Below are positions 11,421-22,790 of a stretch of 64,000 nucleotides of DNA, piece by piece. Made by a program: the position numbers and the translations under genes. The stretch is from Cymodocea nodosa (taxonomy: Eukaryota > Streptophyta > Magnoliopsida > Alismatales > Cymodoceaceae), in assembly GCA_036874045.1 (NCBI GenBank), contig CM072335.1, forward strand, positions 3,864,001 to 3,928,000, written 5' to 3'. Each line of letters opens with the position of its first letter. The first letter of the stretch is position 1. The notes under the pieces are model-generated. The model was given only the letters and a program-made list of their open reading frames with translations, made no database searches and was not told where the DNA came from.

Positions 11421-11459
11421 TTCAAATATATGTCTGTCGTCTGACTATTTGTCCTTAAG

Positions 11460-11749
11460 AGCTTAAGATGGAAAAAAGTCTGTTTATATAAAGAGCTTGA
11501 AGATATTGTCTTTTTAAAGTTGGTAGTAATTTTTAATTTATTATTAAAATTTTAAAAATTATTAAATAATACATTTCCAGTGATTTCTGTAACTACACAA
11601 ACACCATAGAATTCTCATTGTTACTCATCATTTTCATTGTGCGTATAAACAATCTTATATTTAGTCATCTTCTATCATTTTCATTTCCAACTATTTCAAA
11701 TATTTCTCGTTGTTTCGTTATCGACGGAAAACGTCTAAAAATGGGATAA
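11460..11749. repeat. Non-coding block repeated at 38395-38670
   Basis: Starts GCTTAAGATGGAAAAAAGTC and runs through CATTTCCAGTGATTTC and the TGTTTCGTTATCGACGG region to the core repeat at 11750. The 38.4-kb copy has the same order. No coding frame is convincing. Confidence 0.7.
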
Positions 11750-11868
11750 GTCAAATCTGTGGAAGCGCGGGGGCAACCATTTGTTTTGGACTCCGTAAGT
11801 CAAAGAAGCGTACTTCAAACCACTTGTCTTACCAACGATTTCATGGATGTTAATATTTCTATTTCATT
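11750..11868. repeat. 115-bp core repeat, copy 4 of 13 (divergent type)
   Basis: Divergent subtype with GGAAGCGCGGGGGCAACC and GGACTCCGTAAGTCAAAG. The GTAAGT would be a strong splice donor on the plus strand. The only other member of this subtype is at 38671. Confidence 0.75.
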
Positions 11869-13360
11869 TCGAACCATATGTCTGACTATATGTCCTTTAT
11901 GTTCCGTTCGATTCAATTGAAACACAAGTTCGGTTAAAGAAACTTTAAAAAAAAAAGTAAGATGTGTTCTATTGAAACGCAAGTTCGGTCAGATTGAACT
12001 TTTGGTTTTTTTAAAAAAATAAAAGATTAAAAAAAAGGGAGGGAAAAGTGGAGATTTGAATTAAAATATAAGTCTTTAAAATTAAGAGTATAAATAACTA
12101 AGAAGAAATTAGAATACCCAAAGTGAAAACTGAATATTTGGATATTCTATAAAAAATGTCAAAAATGAAAGTTAAAAAATGTTTTAAAAATAACCTCATA
12201 TATCTAAAATGAATTTGGCTATTTAGGCATGAGTATGGGTGACAAAATGGAAAATTAAACATTTTTAGTATAGATCATATTACTCCCCAAAATGTTAAAA
12301 TGTTCCTAGATAAGTGCCTAAAATATCTGAAAATATAAAATACTTCATGACATCAAATATATATTTTGACACAAATTTATATTGACATCAAAATATAAAA
12401 GTAAACGCAAACTACACATAATTGGATTGCCAAAATACCCTTGGTTATACCATAATGAAATAAAACAAAATACAAAAAAAAAGTGAGATGCATTAGATAT
12501 GAAAGCATATTCAAAAGAAAATGTAATTTGTCTTTTTGGATATGAGATTTGAATATCTAAAATGAAGTCAAAATTAAAACAAATATTTTAAATGCAAGAC
12601 ATTTTACATCAAGGAACTAAAATTTAAAAAAGAAATACAATAAAAAGTAAATCAATATTAAATACTTTACAAACTAAACATCTAAAATAAGGAAATGAAA
12701 TCTAAGAATAACTAGAATATAAAAGGCACACTTGACATTTATAAAATGTCAGATGGTGTACCAACATTTATAAATGTTAGGTGAGAACTTGGCATTTGTT
12801 GAGTATAGTGAAAGGAAAAACATATAATAAAAAATAATAATAATATGGAAATGTAGCAATCAGTTTAAATTAAAATCTAGTTAGGCATTATATTTTTTCA
12901 TATCCAAAATAATTAATTTCGTTTAGGCATTTAGATTTTATATCCTAATATATTTTTTTATATCTTTCATATATATAGTTTGAGATAGCGGTGTTGATTT
13001 TATATCTAATATATTTTATATCCTAATAAATAATAATATGGAGAGAGTGAGTCTTCTTTTTCCTACGGCAGTTACTGATTTTATAAGGGGGAGTGATGGC
13101 ACCGACCAGCTCTTGTCGCGTAGTCGTGTATGGCGAGCTTGGCCATCGTGCGCCCCTCTTTTTTTCGATTTTTCTTTTTTTCGATTTTTTTTAAAATTTT
13201 TTCTCCTTTTTTTTTGTTTAAGTGAATAGATTGCCCCTCCTCGAGAATAAATAATGAAATATTGAATTATCCGTTGTTGAGGATGATGATAATTGACCTC
13301 CTTTTTTTTTTTAAAGTTGAGAAAGATATCTTCTTGCGTCAATAAGTAAGTTTAACTTCA

Positions 13361-13650
13361 TTACTTAGGAGGGTGTCTATTTAGGGACATAAGTAGATTT
13401 AGCATCACTACTCAAGAGGATTCCATTTAGAGACGTGAGCAAGTTTAGCTTTGTTATTCAGGAGGATTCTATTTAGGAACATAAGTAGGTTTAGTCTCGT
13501 TACTCAAAAGGTATCCATTTAGGGGTATGAGTAAGTTTAGCCTCGTTAGTTGGGAGGATTTCTTTTAAGGACATAACTTTAGCCTTGTTACTTAAAAGGT
13601 TTCCGTTGAGGGACATAAGTTTAGCCTCGTTACTTATGAGGTTTCTTTAG
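13361..13650. repeat. Tandem array of a roughly 45-bp unit (about 7 units)
   Basis: Unit of the form TTACTCAAGAGGATTCCATT followed by TAGGGACATGAGTAAGTTTA, then GCCTCG. About seven units here against about nine in the duplicate at 47443-47840, so copy number has changed since duplication. Confidence 0.75.
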
Positions 13651-13836
13651 GGCTTTTCCATGTCGTTCAGCTGCCAAGGGGGACTATTACAATATCTTAG
13701 TGAAAGCTCTACCCAAGTGTTTGATGTAATCGTTGGCAATCCTTGAAAGGATTGTTATAAGACCCTAAAGGCACAACCTTGTCACTTGAGGTGCCGAAAG
13801 TGAAGGCTGTCTAGGTGGAATCGTTTCCTCCCACTA

Positions 13837-14350
13837 GTGCTTCTAGTTGATTCCAAGCCTTCAGGAGTTATATGGTGCCCTCCGACGGTGATCACGAATT
13901 GTCAGACTATATGGAGGATGGTGGCACACAAGTTAGGGTATGACCCTCTCTTGTTGACCACTAGGAGTGATGCTGATGCACAAAGTAGGGTGGCCCAAGG
14001 TGTGTGGACTGCATGCTGCTTGAGGGCACACACATTGGCCTTGGCGCTTTATTTGTTGGGCATCACTACGGTTGGTCGTGGAGAGGGATGTAGATGCATC
14101 TGTCGGTGTGTTAGTGGGCTTGCTAGCAGAGATTTGGGTGGGTGTCTCCTCCTCTTAAGACACCAATATGAAGGGGCCTACCAAAGTTGCTGTGGTAGGC
14201 AAGAGTGGTAGCTCAAGCTCTGTGACAACAGGTCAGCCATTCTTGTACTTGCTTGTGAGGATGGCTGAGGCAAATGAATCGAAGGCAATTGGGAAAGTGA
14301 CGACAATCTTGAATGCCATTGCTTGTAACCTCCCTACACAAAAGGCATAA
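13837..14350 (+). pseudogene. Unrecognised ORF pair in the duplicated 2.8-kb segment
   Basis: A 124-codon frame (13837-14211) overlaps a 60-codon frame (14168-14350). Both have counterparts at 48018-48401 and 48358-48540. Ala, Leu, Cys and Arg are common in the first; no motif, signal peptide or family is recognisable. Its counterpart has a three-codon insertion (adding KIT after LLGIT) and several amino-acid changes. Neighbouring 45-bp repeats and duplicated context suggest an old transposon or captured fragment. Real protein status is doubtful. Confidence 0.3.
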
Positions 14351-14510
14351 AGAACTTCAATATGGATGTCCATGTCCCAGTCAAGGTGTGCATTTCCACA
14401 TAAGACATGACGTTAGAGAATGAAAAGTCCCACTAGACATGCCATTCTATTTCCATGAGTTTTTTTTTGTCACAAATATTGATTTTGTATCAGGTTTCAT
14501 TTGTTATTTG

Positions 14511-16108
14511 TGTTATGGATAATGTTCTTATTCATTAATATTGATATATTTTGATGAGTGACAAAATAATTTTTAAGTATGCAAAGTGATGAATTTCATA
14601 AATAATATCAAGTCCATAATGTTTAAGTATAATCAAAAATTTATCTAACTTATGACTTAGTTTAAACTCTAAATTTTATTTAAGTATATAATTTTACGGC
14701 AACTCGTATAGTTAAGATGATAAATTGATGAACAGTCGTAAAGTTATGAAGTTATATAAGTTAAGTTTTAAGTTCGTAAAGATGTGACTTTAACGTTACG
14801 GACCTTCGTAAACTTATGATATATATAGAATTCGTAATGTTATTAGGATAACTTGATAGACCTTCGTAAGGTTATTTCCTAAGAGAGTTCGTAAAGTTAT
14901 AAGTTTAGTATAGATAGTTTATAAAAAGATATAGAATTATTTTTTACATGTGTCAGCCTGTAGGACTTTGTAAAGTTAAGGAGATAAGTTTACAGATGTT
15001 CATAATATTCTACTTTGCATAAGTTCATAAAGTTATGGGTATAACTCTATGAAGGGTTGTAATGCTAAGACTTTGATGAATGCATTTAAATTGTTATAGT
15101 TTTATTTAATCAAAGTTTTGGTGCAGGATTATTTGTTTTGTAGATGACACATGGCACACATAAACATACACAAGTTTCACCATATTACAAAAGACTCAGT
15201 CAAAATATTTATAAATGGCAATTAGAGATCGATTTGACAAAGTTAATATTTAAAATCGTAGTTCGAAAAAGTTAACTCTATGAAGTAGGTATGTTGAGTA
15301 ACGGTTAAGTCCATAGAGTAAGTCCATTGAGTTTCGCTAACTCTACGAACCAGATATGTCTCAATGATCATGTAGTAAGTAAGTGTAGAAATTCTGGAAG
15401 AGAAAGAACGTGTTGTAGGATCGTGTGCAAACAATTATATTTTCTCAATGAAATATAAATTGAGTAAAAATCGATGTTTGAAAATGAGTTCCCTTTTGAC
15501 AGAAACTCTAGAGAGAAAATTCTAAGAAGAGTTGAAGATACATGAAGAACAAAAGCTGAAAGTCATCAGAAGGAACTTCAAGGCAACAAAGCTATTACTT
15601 GAAGATTTAAGAGTTGCTTTCATGATTAATTCCTCTTTGCATTAAATTGTTTAATTGAAAAAGAGAACCTATCCACAATGGATGTTGTGGAAGAAACTCT
15701 AAAAGGTGTTCTTTTAGAAGAGTTTCAAAGGAACTTTACGGGAGCACGTAAAGTTGTATAGATAACTATACGTAGGCTGGTATAGTTAACACAGTAATTG
15801 TACAAGGGTTCGTACAATTAGAAGGAGAACTTAACGAAGGATCGATGCCTTGTCAAAGTTGTTTTAGCTTTGAGTAAAGTTGGAGACACTAGGTTTTGAG
15901 TGAACCAAAAACTCCTGAGGTTAATGAATTTTTGAGTAAAGACTCAATGAGTGGACATACCCTGGTTTAGGGGAACCACTATAAATTGTTTGTATGTTTT
16001 AATCTCTATTTTATTTCTGCATTACCTAAATTTAAAAAGGGACCAAATATAAAAAAAATTGCAATATACTTAATTCACCCCCCTCTTAAGTATAAATCTT
16101 TCCTATCA
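14511..16108 (+). mobile_element. 5' LTR of a Ty1/copia retrotransposon (copia-B)
   Basis: The left end is fixed by comparison with the uninterrupted duplicate: both read TTTGTTATTTG, then this copy continues TGTTATGGATAATG while the other continues AGGGGCCTCT. The right end is CA at 16107-16108, preceded by the CACCCCCCTCTTAAGT tract common in plant copia LTRs and followed by the primer site. Length is about 1.6 kb. It contains repeated TTCGTAAAGTTAT motifs (about 14690-15060, again near 15730-15830) and palindromic CCATTGAGT modules near 15290-15350. No matching 3' LTR is found downstream. Confidence 0.8.
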
Positions 16109-16110
16109 AG

Positions 16111-16122
16111 TGGTATCAAAGC
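16111..16122 (+). other. Primer-binding site, initiator tRNA-Met type
   Basis: TGGTATCAAAGC, two bases after the LTR. It differs at one position from the usual plant copia site TGGTATCAGAGC, which pairs with initiator tRNA-Met to prime minus-strand DNA synthesis. Confidence 0.85.
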
Positions 16123-16182
16123 TTTGCTAGATCATTTTTCTGCTAGGAAAGACATTTTTAAATCTATATTTTTAAGATTAAA

Positions 16183-18120
16183 ATGGCGAGTTTTGGAAGT
16201 GAAAGACATAGTTTTCACAAGCCACCTTTGTTCAATGGAACAAAGTATACTTATTAGAAACAAAGAATGATAGTGTTCATTCAGTCAATAAACTTTAAAC
16301 TATGAAATGTATTTATCAAAAAAGTTCCTGAATTAAATACACCATATAATTTTTGGACAGATGAAGAAAAGAAACTACAACAATTAAATGTTAAAGGCAT
16401 GAATATTCTATTTTGTGCACTATCTTATGAGCAGTTTAATAAAGTTTCATCTTATACGTCTGCTTTCGAAATATGGCATGCATTAAAAATTACAAATGAA
16501 GGAACAAACCAAGTTAAGGAATCTAAAATAAATTTACTTGTACATCAATATGAACTATTTATGATGCATGAAAATGAAACTATTTCTGATATGTTTACTA
16601 GATTTCTTACCATAGTAAATGGTTTAAGAGCACTTGGTCGAGAATGTTCAGGAGAAGATCTTGTAAGGAAGATTTTGAGATCCTTGATTTCAGAGTGGAA
16701 ATGGAAAGCAATGGCAATTAAAGAAGCTAAGGATTTGTCAACATATATCATGGATGAATTAATTGGAAATCTCTTTGCATATGAAGTTAAACTTAAAGCT
16801 AATCTTGTCTCTGGAGAAAAGAATTAGAAGAAGAAGGAAATTACATTTCAGGTATCTTCTGATACAGAAGGATATTCTAATTCTGATTCAGACATTGTTC
16901 TTTTAGCTAGAAAATTCAAAAAAGCCTGGAGAAAATGGAAAGATGTAAAGAAAACTGAATCTTCAAGAAATGAAAAAGAAAAGACAAATGTTCCTATTTG
17001 TTATAAATGTAACAAAAAAGGACACTTTAGATTTAATTGACCCTCAAGGTCAAAGGATGAAAAGAAATCTGATAAGAAGTTTAAGGAAAAGAAGAGTAAA
17101 TCTAAGTCTAAATCTATAAAGAAAGGATTTAAGAAGAAGGCTTTGCAAGCAACATTTGATAATGAAAGATCTTTAGATAATGATGAATTATCAGATTCTT
17201 CCAATTCAAGCTCAAGTTCAGACATAGATAAAGAATTAGAAAACCTTACAAATGTAGCCTTCATGGCATCCACATCTGAGGTAAAATTTTCTTATCATGA
17301 AGAAAGTGTTTCTAATGATAATATAGATAATATACTTCTTCATGAATATAATAGATTAGCTTCAAAATTTTAGAAATTAAAATTGAAAGAAAAATTGAAA
17401 TCTTAGATTTCTAACTTAGAAGAATTAAATAAATCTTTGCATGGTCAATCAAATGAGTTAAATTTGGAATTTTAGAAACAAGTTGCTGAAAATAAAAATC
17501 TAAATGTTTATGTTTGTGAATTATCTGCAAGTATTGAAAATGTTACTTCTGAGTTAGATTAAATTTCTGAACTATACAAGGAAGCCACGTCTAAAATTGT
17601 TAATCTGAAATTAGAAAACAAGAATCTTGAAGAAAACTTAATTAAGGCTGATAAAATATGTAATTGGCAAGACAACACTAGATAAACTAGAAAAAACCTA
17701 GTTTCCTGTTAAAGATAAAACTAGATTAGGTGTTAATTATCATGATAGTACTATTAAACATCCTAAAGAAAAATTTGGTAGATCTAATAATTGCAAAATG
17801 ATTAATGATAAATCTAAGAAGAAATCTTATAGTTTCAGGAAGTTTAGTGCCTATGGTGAATATAAATATAGAAGGTCAAATTACTATGATTATTATAAAA
17901 ATTATAAGAAATAGTTAAACAACCCACATAATATAAATCATAAGTTTAAGACTCAGTTTAAAAAGAAAAATGACTTTAGTTATCTAGGAACAAAATTCAT
18001 TTGGAAGAAAAGGATTAAAACTATTCAAAAATGGGTTCCTAAGGATAGTTGTAGTATTTCAATTTATAGTTCTTCTAATGTTTCTAGACCCAAACAAATC
18101 TAGGTTCCAAGAAATGTGAT
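16183..18120 (+). pseudogene. Copia-B gag (decayed)
   Basis: The ATG at 16183 opens with MASFGSERHSFHKPPLFNG, a typical copia gag start. A TAG replaces the Trp expected soon after (KYTY-stop-KQRM). The core 16399-16827 (142 open codons) carries the gag-polypeptide pattern FEIWHALK ... MFTRFLTIVNGLRALG. A CCHC zinc knuckle (CYKCNKKGHFRFN) at 16999-17040 has lost its last Cys to TGA. Downstream are Lys-rich and Ser-rich stretches, a long coiled-coil-like region (17350-17640) with several stops, and a KWVPK segment before the protease. Gag normally forms the virus-like particle. Confidence 0.75.
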
Positions 18121-18136
18121 TTTACCTTTTGTGTAG

Positions 18137-19420
18137 GTGATAAAGTCTAAATGGGTGATGGACAATGGAGCTTCAAGTCATATGACAAGAAGAAAAGAAT
18201 TACTTGAAGATATTCAAGAGTGCAAACAAGGAACAACTACATTTGGAAATTTAGAGAAAAGTAAAATACTTGGTGTTGGCAAGGTAAGAGTTACTAACTC
18301 TATAATTATATCTGATGTTCTGTTAGTTGATAACTTAGGTTTTAATCTTATCAATGTAAATCAATTACAAGATAAAGGATATAAGGTTGTCTTTGAAAAT
18401 AACAAATGTTTTATTGTTGAAAATTGTTCTAATAATGTTAAGTTTAAAGTAAAAAGAAAAGGATCTATAACTATTCTGAAATTACCTTCTGGTGCTTTAG
18501 ATAAAAACTCATGTTTAATTGCTAAATTTGAAGATGCATGGCTATGTCATAGAAGGTTAGGACATGCTAATATGAAATTATTACGTAAGTTAGCAAGGTA
18601 TGAACTTGTTAAGGGTTTACCTAAATTGAAATTTTCAAAAGATCATGTTTGTGATGCATGTGAGTTGGGCAAACAACATAAAACTTCTTTTAAATCTATT
18701 AATCAAGTTTCTAGTAAGAGAATCCTAGAATTAGTACATATGGACCAATTTGGACCAACTAAAATTCAAAGCTTAGGTGGAAAAAGATATGCACTTGTCT
18801 TAGTTGATGATTATTTTTGATTAACATGGGTTTATTTTCTAGCACACAAATTTGATGTGTTTGAGATGTTTAAAGCCTTTTGCTATAAAGTTCAAAATGA
18901 AAAGGACTTACATATTAAGAAAACTAGAAGTGATCATGGAACAGAATTTGAAAATTCTAAAATAGATAAATTTTGTTAGGACTTAGGCATAGATCATAGG
19001 TATTCATTTCCAAGATCCCTCTCTCAAAATAGAGTTGTTGAAAGAAAGAATCGATCACTTTAAGAAATGGCTAAAACTTTGATAAATGAGAATAATCTAC
19101 CTTAGTTTCTATGGGCAAAAGTAGTAAATATAGCATGTTATGTGATAAATAGAGTTCATTTGAGACCTATCTTAAATAAAACACCATTTGAGATCTAGCA
19201 TGAAAGAGTTCCTAACATTGCATATATGAAACATTTTGGATGTAGATGCTTTAGCTTAGATACTAAGGGTAACAAAGATAAGTTTCACGTAAAATCAAAT
19301 AAAGGTATCTTTGTTGGTTATTCACATAGAAGTAAAGCATATAGAGTATTTCATACAGATACTAAAACCATAGAAAAACTCTTCATGTTGTATTTGATGA
19401 AACACATGTTGAAAACTTAG
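18137..19420 (+). pseudogene. Copia-B protease and integrase (decayed)
   Basis: 18137-18820 is open for 227 codons. Protease motif WVMDNGASSHMT has DNG where active copia enzymes have DSG, so the catalytic triplet is altered. The pre-integrase HHCC region follows (WLCHRRLGHAN ... CDACELGKQHK). Integrase begins LELVHMDQFGPTK (first Asp), reaches LVDDYF and a TGA stop, then RSDHGTEFEN (second Asp) and NRVVERKNRS (Glu). Further stops occur at codons where Gln or Trp is expected. 19226-19420 carries FGCRCFSLDTKGNKDKF and FVGYSHRSKAYRVF. Confidence 0.8.
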
Positions 19421-19578
19421 ATCAGGTTAGTAAAAATATATTAGATGATGAATTACAACCTAAAATTGCTCGTGATAAAGAAAATAGATAAGGTGGTGAA
19501 GTTCATAAAAACAAAAATTAGAGGTACTCATCCAATCATACACTAGAATTAATTATAGGTGATTCTCATCATGGTGTT

Positions 19579-21165
19579 ATGACTAGATCCAAGTTAAATA
19601 TTTTTGGTGCTTATGCTTTTATTTCTCAAATTGAACCTAAAAATGTTTTTGATGCATTAGAAGATGAATACTGGATAATGGCAATACAAGAAGAATTGCA
19701 ACAATTTGTTAAAAACAATGTGTGGGAATTAGTACCATTACCTCCAGATCATCAGGTTATAGGAACTAAATGAATATTTAGAAATAAATTTGATGAAACA
19801 TACCATATTGTTAGAAATAAGGTTAGACTAGTAGCTCAAGGATATAATTAGGAGGAAGGCATAGACTATGACGAAACATTTGCTCTTATTGCTAGATTAG
19901 AAGCTATTAGAATATTGTTAGCCTTTGCTTGTTACATGAATTTCATTCTATATCAAATGAATGTTAAAAGTGTGTTTCTTAATGGTTATATTAAGGAGAA
20001 AGTATATGTTAAACAACCACTAGGGTTTGAAGATGAAAAATATCCTAAATATGTTTTTAGATTGAATAAGGCTCTCTACATATTAAAGCAAGCCCCCAAA
20101 TCTTGGTATGAAAGATTAAAAAATTTTCTTATTAAGAAAAATTTTAATATGGGTAAAGTAGATACTACTTTATTTGTTAAAAAATTTGGGAATGATATTT
20201 TAATTGTGCAAATCTATATTGATAACATCATATTTGAATCAACAAATGAAAACATGTGCAAAGCTTTTGCTAAGGACATGTTTGAAGAATTTGAAATGAG
20301 TATGATGGGAGAATTAAATTATTTTCTTAGCTTGTAGATTAAACAAACTGTTAAAGGAATTTTTATAAATCAAGAAAAATATACAAATGAGTTGTTTAAA
20401 AAGTTTGAGTTTACAAATACTAAAATTAAAGTCACACCTATAAGTACATCTCTAAAGCTAGATGAAGATAATATAGGAAAATCAATAGACCAAAAGAAAT
20501 ATAGGAGTATGATTGAATCTTTATTATACCTAACAGCTAGTGAACCAGATATTATGTTTAGTGTTTGTACGTGTGCAAGGTTTCAGGCACATCCTAAAAT
20601 ATCTCATTTAAATGTTGTTAAGAGAATTTTTAGATATCTTCAGGACACTTCAAATTATGGTATATTCTACTTTAAAGACAGATCTATAGATCTTATAGGG
20701 TATAGTGATGCTGATTATGCAAGGAGTAAATCAGATAGAAAGAGTACGAGTGGAACATGTCAACTATTAGGAAATTCTTTAGTTCCTTAGTGTAGTAAGA
20801 AACAAAATTGTGTTGCTCTGTCCACTACCGAAGCTGAATATGTGGCAGCTTCATTATGTTGTGCTTAGGTTTTATAAATTAGACAAACCCTAACAAATTT
20901 TGGAATACATCTAGAACAAACTAAAATTCTATGTGATAGTAATTATGCTATTAGTCATTCTAAAAATCCTGTATTACACTCTAGGTCAAAACACATTGAA
21001 GTTAGACATCATTTCTTAAGAGATAATGTTCTAAAAGGAAAGATTAAATTAAATTTTATTCCTACTACTGAACAATTAGTAGATCTATTTACTAAACTAT
21101 TGGATGAAAACATTTTTTCAAATCTAAGAAGAAATTTAGGTGTATGCAAACTACATGATGTTTAA
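19579..21165 (+). pseudogene. Copia-B reverse transcriptase and RNase H (decayed)
   Basis: RT starts ALEDEYWIMAIQEELQQF and NNVWELVPLPP, then IGTK-(TGA)-IFRNKFD, VRLVAQGYN, NVKSVFLNGYIKEKVYV and GFEDEKYPKYVFRLNKALY. The active-site motif reads YIDN (near 20217) where YVDD is expected, so a catalytic Asp is lost. RNase H follows with YSDADYARS, STSGTCQLLG, STTEAEYVA, CDSNYAISHSKNP and SKHIEVRHHFLRD. Pol ends VCKLHDV-TAA at 21163-21165. Longest open pieces are 140 and 132 codons (19915-20337, 20392-20790). Confidence 0.85.
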
Positions 21166-22384
21166 AAAGTTGTCCAATGCATCCTGATTTTAAGTATTTT
21201 AATGTTTTAACTGATTTATGATGTTATTGATATTGTGAATGTTAATTAGTTTTATATAATTTGACAATTATATAGTATCAATTAAAATGTTAACAATAAA
21301 TGTGTTGAAAATCTAATTTCAAAAAAGAAACTTAAGCTCAGATAAATAATTAAAATTTTGATCTAATTGTTAGATGTATTAAGAATGATTGAAGAGTTGA
21401 CAACTAAAATCCTTCATAAGAAGTTATAAATTTGTATCTTATTTCCTATTATTCAGAATTGATATCTAACAATAGCATCATCTTACTTTTGTCTATGCTT
21501 AATGTTCTGAATATCGATGGACAAAAGTCTAATTGATGTGTTTATTAAGAGAAAATCAGTCCTACAAGCCTATTATACTTGAGCTAGATAAGTGATCTAT
21601 CACGAATGGAGGGTCTAGATCATCTAGAGCTGATTAGGAGCGATTTGAGAGTCTGATTGGTGATTTGACTGAAAGATTAACCAATTAGAGGGGAGTTGAT
21701 CCTTCTAAGGACATAGGCTAGCCAAACTAACATTCGGATGGATGGGCAGATCGTTCATCACAAATGTATGGCCAAAATCACCTAGAGTTGATTCGAGATG
21801 ACCCAAGGTTCGATTGACGATCCAATAGAGTGATTGATCAATAAAAGAGAGAATGACCTCCATCACGAGGTTAGATGGGTATGATCATGCCCTTACATTG
21901 GCGTCAATCATACACCTCGCAAATGGAGGGTCAAGATTGTCTAGAGTCGATTCGAATGATCTTAGCTTGCAAATGCTGAACAGACGACATAGATGCACGA
22001 TCAAAAGTGTGGATAGCGGCCTTAGGCTATCGAGATAACAATGAACATCTATCTAATACATGTCTAAAATTGGGGTGCTTACAGCTTGTCCAAGTAGATA
22101 AGGTGTCTCACACCCTTCTTATCCCTACCTGAGAAACTTACCTGAGTCTTTTGGATTAGCTCATGAGGGATTCCAATTTCACACTACTTAGACTTTCCTA
22201 GTCTTCCTCTGATTAGACTAGGTGGTGACTCCATTCTTCTCCAATGCAAACGAGTTAGCTCGAATTGTTAGCGAATGTCGTTTGTAGACCTTCCAGGATT
22301 TTTTTTTTCCATCCCCCATTTTATTTTCCTCGTAGGAGAAGAAGGTGTAAGCAAAATTGAAATTTTGTTTTCCTACACCTTTTC
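21166..22384. other. Unassigned non-coding stretch between copia-B and array unit 2
   Basis: 21166-21540 is AT-rich and may be the element's 3' untranslated part. 21540-22060 is a less AT-rich tract with recurring TCTAGAGTTGATTCGAG-type strings and ATCATC/GATCAT variants, which look like a degenerate repeat. 22060-22384 shows nothing recognisable. ORFs of 61 and 86 codons (21853, 22275) lack any family signature. No copia LTR was found here. Confidence 0.4.
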
Positions 22385-22680
22385 CCAGAAGGAGTTTACA
22401 AAAGGCACTTGCACTTACATACCATGGTATAATTTCTTCATCTATTATAGTTGTAAATCTAGTTCTAACTTTTTTAAATTTAAATTACATATAAAATTGG
22501 TTTTGATTTCCATACATCTTGTTATTGATCAATGATTCAAAAGAAACCCAAGGAGATGACCTTAGAGAAGGTTGACCACGAAAGATGATTATTACCAAAC
22601 CCTTGTGCCCTCGGTATGACATATATGGCAAAAGATAATAATCGTTACAGTACATGAGTCTCAATCCTATTACTTGGAAG

Positions 22681-22790
22681 GTCAAATCTGTGGATGCGCT
22701 TCCGTGGAGCAACCATTTGTTTTGGGCTCCATAAGTCAAAGAAGCACACTTGTCTCACCAACGATTTCATGGATGTTAATATTTCTATTT
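22681..22790. repeat. 115-bp core repeat, copy 5 of 13
   Basis: Deletion-subfamily member, equivalent to copy 2 at 8512. The minus strand is open for 84 codons here (22485-22739), but the frame only reflects the repeat and has no family signature. Confidence 0.8.

Larger units (their letters stand above)
8129..11450. repeat. Peptide-array unit 1 (contains CRP1)
   Basis: Collinear with units 2 (22385-25620) and 5 (41860-44700). Order on the plus strand: a roughly 400-bp module ending in a core repeat (8229-8620), about 1.6 kb of AT-rich non-coding DNA with pyrimidine-rich tracts (9050-9240), the 3' UTR, exons and promoter of CRP1, then an upstream tract ending with another core repeat (11298-11420). 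Apart from CRP1 I see no coding potential. Confidence 0.75.
11750..14510. repeat. 2.8-kb segment duplicated at 45510-48700
   Basis: Near-identical for long stretches to 45510-48700, starting at the core repeat and ending at TTTGTTATTTG (14501-14510), where a copia LTR is inserted. It contains AT-rich DNA to about 13000, an array of roughly 45-bp repeats (13361-13650) and a region with ORFs at 13837-14350. Both copies lie beside the peptide array, so it probably moved with it. Confidence 0.8.
14511..21165 (+). mobile_element. Decayed Ty1/copia element copia-B (5' LTR, gag, pol; no 3' LTR)
   Basis: Order is LTR, tRNA-iMet primer site, gag, protease, integrase, RT and RNase H, which is the copia order. 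The long LTR and the long gag with extended Lys-rich and coiled-coil tail suggest the Sirevirus-like branch, though this is not proven. All domains are readable but broken by stops, mostly at codons expected to be Gln, Trp or Arg, which fits C-to-T decay. The 3' LTR and right flank are missing before array sequence resumes at about 22385. Confidence 0.8.
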
